DNA of 44,579 nt from Paenibacillus agaridevorans (GTDB lineage Bacteria; Bacillota; Bacilli; Paenibacillales; Paenibacillaceae): the NCBI RefSeq assembly GCF_003112455.1, contig NZ_BDQX01000325.1, forward strand, positions 28,070 through 72,648, read 5' to 3'. The notes under the pieces are model-generated. The model did not search any database. It saw only the letters and a list, made by a program, of their open reading frames with translations, and was not told the DNA's origin. This document shows positions 43,476-44,579 of the stretch, one piece after another. Numbering within the stretch: position 1 is the first letter of the stretch; each line of letters starts with the position of its first letter. Both the position numbers and the translations under genes were made by a program.

Positions 43476-44579
43476 GTGAACGTGGATAGACGGCCCGCCG
43501 GAGCCTTTAAGGAAGAGCTGACCCCTGAGCAATTATTGAAGGTGATCTTCGAATTTACGGCAAAAATCGCAACCGCCGACCGGCTCGAAGCCGTGTTGAT
43601 TCTTATGGCCGACATGGGGCGCGAAATGATCGTGGCAGACCGCTGCGCCGTCTGGCTGCTGGACGAAGAACGCCGGGAGTTGTTTACCGTCGTCGCCCAT
43701 GGAGCAGGAGAGATCCGCATCCCTTATGGAAGCGGACTGGTCGGAACCGCCATCAGCGAAGATCAACCGATCATTATCGACGATGCCTACGAGGATCCGC
43801 GCCACAACTCGGACAACGACAAGCGGACCGGCTATCGCACCAAGGCGATCATGACGATTCCGTTCCGCAATAATGAGGGTCATGTCATCGGCGCATATCA
43901 GGCCGTGAACAAGCTGACCGAGTCAGGCGTCTTCTCGGAGAAGGATATGGAATATTTGTCGCTTGCCGCCTCGTATTCCGGCAAGTCGCTGGAAGCGTTT
44001 ATGCTGCGCGAGGAAATCGTGGAGACACAGCGGGAAATTATTTTCTCCATGGGGGAGATCGGGGAGAGTCGTTCGAAAGAAACGGGCAGCCATGTCAGAC
44101 GCGTGGCTCAATATTCGTATTGGCTGGCGCTCGGCCTCGGCATGAGCGAGAGGGAAGCGGCGCTCTTGCGCGACGCTTCGCCCATGCATGACATAGGCAA
44201 GGTCGCCATTCCCGATGCCATACTACATAAGCCGGGGGCTCTTACGGATGAGGAATTCGATCAGATCAAAGGGCATACGCTGATCGGTCACCAGTTGCTT
44301 CGGCATTCCAAGCGCGAGCTGCTGCGCGCCGCGTCGATTGTGGCGCTGGAGCATCACGAGAAATGGGACGGAAGCGGTTATCCGCAGAGGCTTAAGGGCG
44401 AGGAGATTCATATCTACGGACGCATTACCGCCGTAGCCGATGTCTTCGATGCTTTGGGCAGCGCCAGAGCGTACAAGCAGGCTTGGGAGCTGGATCGCAT
44501 ACTGGCGTTGTTCGAGGCGGAACGCGGCCGCCACTTCGACCCGCGGGTCGTCGACTCGCTTATCGCCCAGTTGCCGCGC
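43476..44579 (+). CDS. GAF and HD-GYP domain phosphodiesterase, 3' end cut by the window edge
   Basis: 368 codons to the right edge with the frame still open. The start is GTG at 43476, with GAGGTG about 8 nt upstream. A GAF domain (about 20-175; CAVWLLDEERRELFTVVAHG, IPYGSGLVGTAI, AIMTIPFRNNEGHVIGAYQAVNK) would bind a small ligand. The HD-GYP domain starts at about 190 with the metal motif MHDIGK and HHEKWDGSGYP, both intact, so cyclic-di-GMP hydrolysis is expected. It is cytoplasmic. It is divergent from the CHASE2 adenylate cyclase; a GAF domain that bound cAMP would link the two signals, which is speculation. Its HD-GYP domain is close to that of the gene at 30663-31715. Confidence 0.92.
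   Translation, partial: MNVDRRPAGAFKEELTPEQLLKVIFEFTAKIATADRLEAVLILMADMGREMIVADRCAVWLLDEERRELFTVVAHGAGEIRIPYGSGLVGTAISEDQPIIIDDAYEDPRHNSDNDKRTGYRTKAIMTIPFRNNEGHVIGAYQAVNKLTESGVFSEKDMEYLSLAASYSGKSLEAFMLREEIVETQREIIFSMGEIGESRSKETGSHVRRVAQYSYWLALGLGMSEREAALLRDASPMHDIGKVAIPDAILHKPGALTDEEFDQIKGHTLIGHQLLRHSKRELLRAASIVALEHHEKWDGSGYPQRLKGEEIHIYGRITAVADVFDALGSARAYKQAWELDRILALFEAERGRHFDPRVVDSLIAQLPR

Overview
The window looks like chromosome of a Paenibacillaceae bacterium (Paenibacillus or Cohnella type). This is inferred from family content, not from a database search: YesM/YesN-type kinase and regulator pairs, large membrane-bound AraC regulators, lipoprotein sugar-binding proteins, SLH domains, a copper-amine-oxidase-like stalk domain, strong GGAGG ribosome sites and a mid-50s GC content. 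An AT-rich island at about 10.9-12.8 kb is the clear exception. No rRNA, tRNA, CRISPR array or intact transposase was seen.

Bases 1-5.8 kb hold a secreted GH31 glycosidase (cut by the left edge), a divergent AraC regulator and two translationally coupled Gfo/Idh/MocA-type genes. Bases 5.8-10.6 kb, on the minus strand, form an overlapping operon of sensor kinase, response regulator and sugar-binding lipoprotein. Next come the AT-rich ECF sigma factor and its putative membrane anti-sigma factor (11.0-12.5 kb), then a GH95-like enzyme (12.9-15.3 kb). A Cfr-type 23S rRNA methyltransferase follows (15.6-16.7 kb), preceded by a 42-codon leader ORF and an intrinsic terminator. A YdeI-like gene (17.1 kb) has an operator-like palindrome inside its promoter. 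A second sensor/regulator plus sugar-binding lipoprotein pair lies at 17.9-21.9 kb, followed by a GH95 alpha-L-fucosidase family enzyme (22.1-24.4 kb), a CE15-like esterase (24.6-25.7 kb), a Fur-controlled siderophore-binding lipoprotein (25.9-26.9 kb) and an SLH-GH18 protein (27.1-28.7 kb).

The right third is signalling. An MHYT histidine kinase is divergent from an operon of an HD-GYP response regulator, a hybrid kinase with two receiver domains and a single-domain receiver (30.7-33.9 kb). An 800-bp gene-free stretch packed with two families of short repeats follows. Then come a 1598-residue FecR-domain protein with three large internal repeats, an NHL-repeat/stalk-domain protein, a CHASE2 adenylate cyclase and, running off the right edge, a GAF/HD-GYP phosphodiesterase.

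The carbohydrate genes are consistent with use of fucosylated or xylosylated plant polysaccharide. Three glycosidase genes each carry a near-consensus CcpA (cre) site at the promoter. Neither sugar-binding protein has a permease beside it; both sit next to a sensor or regulator, so they may feed signalling as well as uptake. The best leads are the terminator-controlled leader of the cfr-like gene, the triplicated FecR protein and the short intergenic repeat families.
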